From Lineus longissimus (lineage: Eukaryota > Nemertea > Pilidiophora > Heteronemertea > Lineidae), in NCBI RefSeq assembly GCF_910592395.1, contig NC_088320.1, forward strand, positions 4,094,001 to 4,158,000: a stretch of DNA of 64,000 nt, in the 5' to 3' direction. The notes below the pieces were generated by a model that had not been told where the DNA came from, searched no databases, and worked only from the letters and a program-made list of their open reading frames with translations. How positions within the stretch are numbered: position 1 is the stretch's first letter; every line of letters begins with the position of its first letter. Below, in pieces: positions 61,101-64,000 of the stretch. The translations under genes and the position numbers were made by a program.

Positions 61101-63484
61101 TTCGTCCTGATTTGTTCAGAAGGGAATCTGGCAATGTATCTGGTACTCGTTTCAAGTGTTATGGCTAAGGCAATAAAACTTTAGGAAGAATGAGATGAAA
61201 CGCAAATAATGTGAAAGACCCAGAAATATTGGAACCGTGCTGAGGAAGATAACAAGGCATTGCAGAGTTCGAAATTGAAGGTGTTGGTTTGACTTGTTAC
61301 CCAAATAGGTTTTTAAGATTCTGAAAGACCTCTCGCTGAAAAAAACAATACCTTGGGGTGCATACGTTTTTGGCTAAAAATCCTTGATGGTGTTCAAGAT
61401 CTAATTCTGTAATATAAGGAACAGAGGCATCTGTGGCATCTCGTTCCTACAGAAAATGATTTATCACTTTTTGCTGTTTCGGAAGGGCTGAAACCGTTTT
61501 CTAAAAGCACCTTCCCATTGCCCACACCCTTCCAAGCCCAGCATCTGGCCTAATTGAGGCCTCACTGTTTGATACCAGGGGACCTCTGGCAGGGGTTAAA
61601 TGCCCGATGACAAATGATCAGTAAAAATACTTCTATAAGTTATATTAGGGACTCATTAATCACTGTTTCTTACGTCGGTGACCGCGCGCCACGCTGTTAG
61701 TAACACACGACGGAACCTCAAAGGCTTGCCGCTGATTACTGGTTGATGATGCTGGTTGAATTTCTCTCGATTTTGCCACGGTCAGTGGAATCGGACTGAT
61801 TAGAGAAATGTGAAATTTGATGTTGGAGAATACTTGAATAATAAAAAAGATATTTGATTTTGTTTAACATATCGGGAAAGTTTGTGAACAACTTCCGAAG
61901 ATTTATGAACATCAAAGAGTACGATGATAGATGATGCTGGTAGGTACGGCCTGTTGTGTTTGTTTTCTTCATAAAACGTCTCATTTGCTACCATTGGGAG
62001 TATGAGCCGAAAGATACGCGAAAGACGACAGTTTGCAACATTTACTTCTTGTTGTTGTAGTTTGCCATGCAAGTGTCTTAGTACCTTGACTGTACCTTGA
62101 GGCGCAACAAAATGTACACACTTGTTCTGTAATGAGCAATAATCTTTCTCGGTTCCTTCCATCACTTACTAAATCTTCGAAAGCCGTCACTATCCAGCTA
62201 GCCAAGCAGACGCCTTTCCTCACTGACTAGACGCCATCACTGCGTAAATATATACTACATATCAAAGCACTGATCTGTCAAGCAAGAATATTCGATGTCA
62301 TAACCACGTTAGTTGTCAGGGAGAAACACCCGGGTCGTGTCCCTCGCCATGTTTGATTGAGTTGTCCTTCTCAACCCTGTTCACTGGGCATCGAAACGGA
62401 TGTCGTTTTTGACGTAAACGTACAAGATGAATACTATGTTCGTTTCTGGTATGTCGTTATGTCACATCAGATATATATCTCATTCTGAGATTGTAAAGTT
62501 GAATTTTATGGTTGAAGGGTTTAACCGTAATTTGTATGATTCTTCGAAAGAAAGTTTGTTGCGCTGGGGTGCATGTAGTGATGCATTACTAATTTAATAT
62601 CATATTCATAGTCTACTGAAATTTGATCGAAACATATCAGAATTGGATTTGTTAAAGTCAACTCAAAATTGTTCGGTATCTTGGCTTGAACAGAGTTAGG
62701 TAGGAGTTTAGACTTAGACCGAGTTGCAACCATCGTCATAGCGTAAATCATTACCGGTAGGAGAAATGACATTGAATGAAGCAGCTCCCTCACCATAATC
62801 TTTCTCAGACCTGATTAAACCTTCATCTATGTCATTGCTCGATTTGAATGATTACTATTCCTTTCCACTGAGAAGAACGTATGGTGTATGAAAAATCCCA
62901 CCCTTTTCGGAAGTTATTTTTCTGAAGAAGTCGAAGCCATTTCACTTAATCATGACTCAATGCAATTTCTCTCCATTGCCAGAACGGAAACAGTGTCTCC
63001 AAGTGACTTATCTGAGCCGCCTTTCAAGGGCGTGTCAATTCCATGGCGAGCGTTATCGCCTTGCTATAGATAGGAGTTCGTATTAACCCTTTTATAGTTG
63101 AATAAACGTGATATTGAATCAACGAGATTCATCAAAATAGTTCAACCAATTTCCGACTAAGTGGTAAATGATGACAGGTATCCCAAACAGTTTCATGAAT
63201 ACTGCACCTGGATGCGTGCCCAGACGCCTTCCAGTAATTTGTATTGATACACTGGTCGAAAATCATGATGCTCTGTCTATGATTTGAAGCCTGGCGTCGC
63301 ACCGTCTCCAACGTATTCCGCCGAGAAATACTAGTGAGATATACATCTTCTTACTTAACCCAGAGGCACTGGACAATTTCCGAATTGCTGATTTTGACCA
63401 TTGTGGAGCTCCAGTTACGATTCCCACTAAGCATGATAGTCACGTGGAGGAACCGAAATACATACCCCAAGGTCGACAATCCAG
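55124..63484. other. Gene-free stretch, 3' part of window
   Basis: No protein-coding gene or RNA gene recognised. It contains a cluster of TAAT-core palindromes (55509-55605), a C10 run (56318-56327), and TGATTAAT-type sites at 57349, 58404 and 61655. Open frames are short and lack motifs. Confidence 0.5.
55509..55605. promoter_or_regulatory. Cluster of homeodomain-type TAAT palindromes
   Basis: CTAATTAG (55509-55516) and CTAATTAATTAG (55594-55605) are perfect palindromes built from TAAT cores. Between them lie CATTAG, GATAAT and GTTAAAT words. Paired TAAT half-sites are the consensus of many homeodomain proteins. In AT-rich DNA near a Hox gene this is a reasonable enhancer candidate, though the motif alone does not prove function. 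Confidence 0.35.
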
Positions 63485-63690
63485 AGAAGATTCTTAAGAT
63501 TTGTATTCTGAAAAGGTTTGTAGATACGATTTTATAAGGTTTCATGTACATCAATACACGTATATACATGCTTGACAAGATTCTTGTAAGATTCTTATTT
63601 AAGATCTTAGCCAAGAATCTAAGAATCTCGTACATCCTCATGCATACGAAACTGAATAAGATCTTAACTGAGAATAAAATCTTGGATTTC
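63485..63690 (-). repeat. Diverged AGAATCTT-rich dispersed repeat, copy 6
   Basis: The densest copy: AAGATTCTTAAGATT, GACAAGATTCTTGTAAGATTCTT, AAGATCTTAGCC and AAGAATCTAAGAATC words in sequence. CTGAATAAGATCTTAACTGA (63652-63671) is the exact reverse complement of 40136-40155, so this copy is inverted relative to that one. No coding capacity. Confidence 0.55.
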
Positions 63691-64000
63691 GACCTTGGCC
63701 TCTTCTAATGCCCTTTTCATATCGAGATTTTCGGTCTGGGGTGGGAGAGCCGGGGACCAGACCGAAGGAGACTTTTCCAGTGGTCAACATGATACCAAGA
63801 TTCAAACATAGGATACCATGGCCAACTCGGATAAGCAAACTGATCAAAGGACACAAGGAATACAACAGCAAAGAGTTAAAGACATATGTGTCTTGTTTTG
63901 CATCATCAGCAGCGCTGGTCATCAGCCTTCGAATGGTCAAAGAAGGCCGCAGCGGGCGGGACTGACTGATGGCATACCCTCCTATTGTGAAAATAGATTC
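63691..64000. other. Window edge, unassigned
   Basis: This end of the window is locally GC-richer and has overlapping open frames on both strands (+ 63708-63965, - 63638-63940). Neither shows a motif I recognise. It could belong to a feature continuing beyond 64000. Confidence 0.3.

Noticed and set aside
63708-63965. 85-codon + frame at the window edge, overlapped by a - strand frame
   Set aside because: No motif recognised on either strand; the window ends before context can be judged.
42384-64000. miR-10 family precursor expected in Hox clusters
   Set aside because: I looked for the CCCTGTAGA seed region on the + strand and its complement and saw no match; miR-10 normally sits nearer Hox4/Hox5.

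Overview
This window is eukaryotic genomic DNA from a bilaterian animal. It is AT-rich and mostly non-coding, long open frames are almost absent, splice sites are spliceosomal, and the tRNA genes carry internal A and B boxes with T-run terminators. Its centrepiece is a Hox gene of paralogue group 3 (Hox3) on the + strand. Exon 1 (35042-35444) carries the YPWM hexapeptide, and a 3' exon (41671-42383) carries a complete 60-residue homeodomain and a C-terminal PKLTHI like the PKLTHL end of vertebrate HOX3 proteins. The N-terminal MQK.. start, the hexapeptide, the homeodomain and the C-terminus are all intact, so this is a canonical Hox3 and not a zen/bicoid-type derivative. That fits a non-vertebrate with a conservative Hox cluster, for example an ambulacrarian, a cephalochordate or a slowly evolving lophotrochozoan. 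The sequence alone does not let me name the species.

Layout. Positions 1-34955 hold no gene I can support. They contain dispersed diverged repeats, a strong inverted repeat (21640-21751), a degenerate tandem pair of ~75-bp modules that both end in TGATTAAT (18820-19242), and weak candidates for untranslated upstream exons (about 3360-4225). Positions 34956-45850 hold the Hox3 transcription unit: a probable 3' splice site in the 5' leader, exon 1, a ~6.2-kb intron and the homeodomain exon, then a long probable 3' UTR. The intron contains a Tc1/mariner-type MITE (38853-39180) and, 195 bp after it, an in-phase 36-nt candidate microexon. Positions 45851-64000 hold no other protein-coding gene I recognise, but they contain two near-identical tRNA-Thr(CGT) genes 2.4 kb apart (52618 and 55041) and clusters of homeodomain-type sites.

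The most interesting observation is the candidate microexon at 39376-39411. It has a long pyrimidine tract, an AAGGAG tandem acceptor and a GTAGGC donor. It is in phase with both flanking exons and would insert 12 residues (G-ADSDDPNYNGK) into the short linker between the YPWM motif and the homeodomain. Drosophila Ubx carries its optional mI/mII microexons in the same place. No other homeobox is visible for about 35 kb upstream or 21 kb downstream, so this stretch of the cluster is loosely packed.
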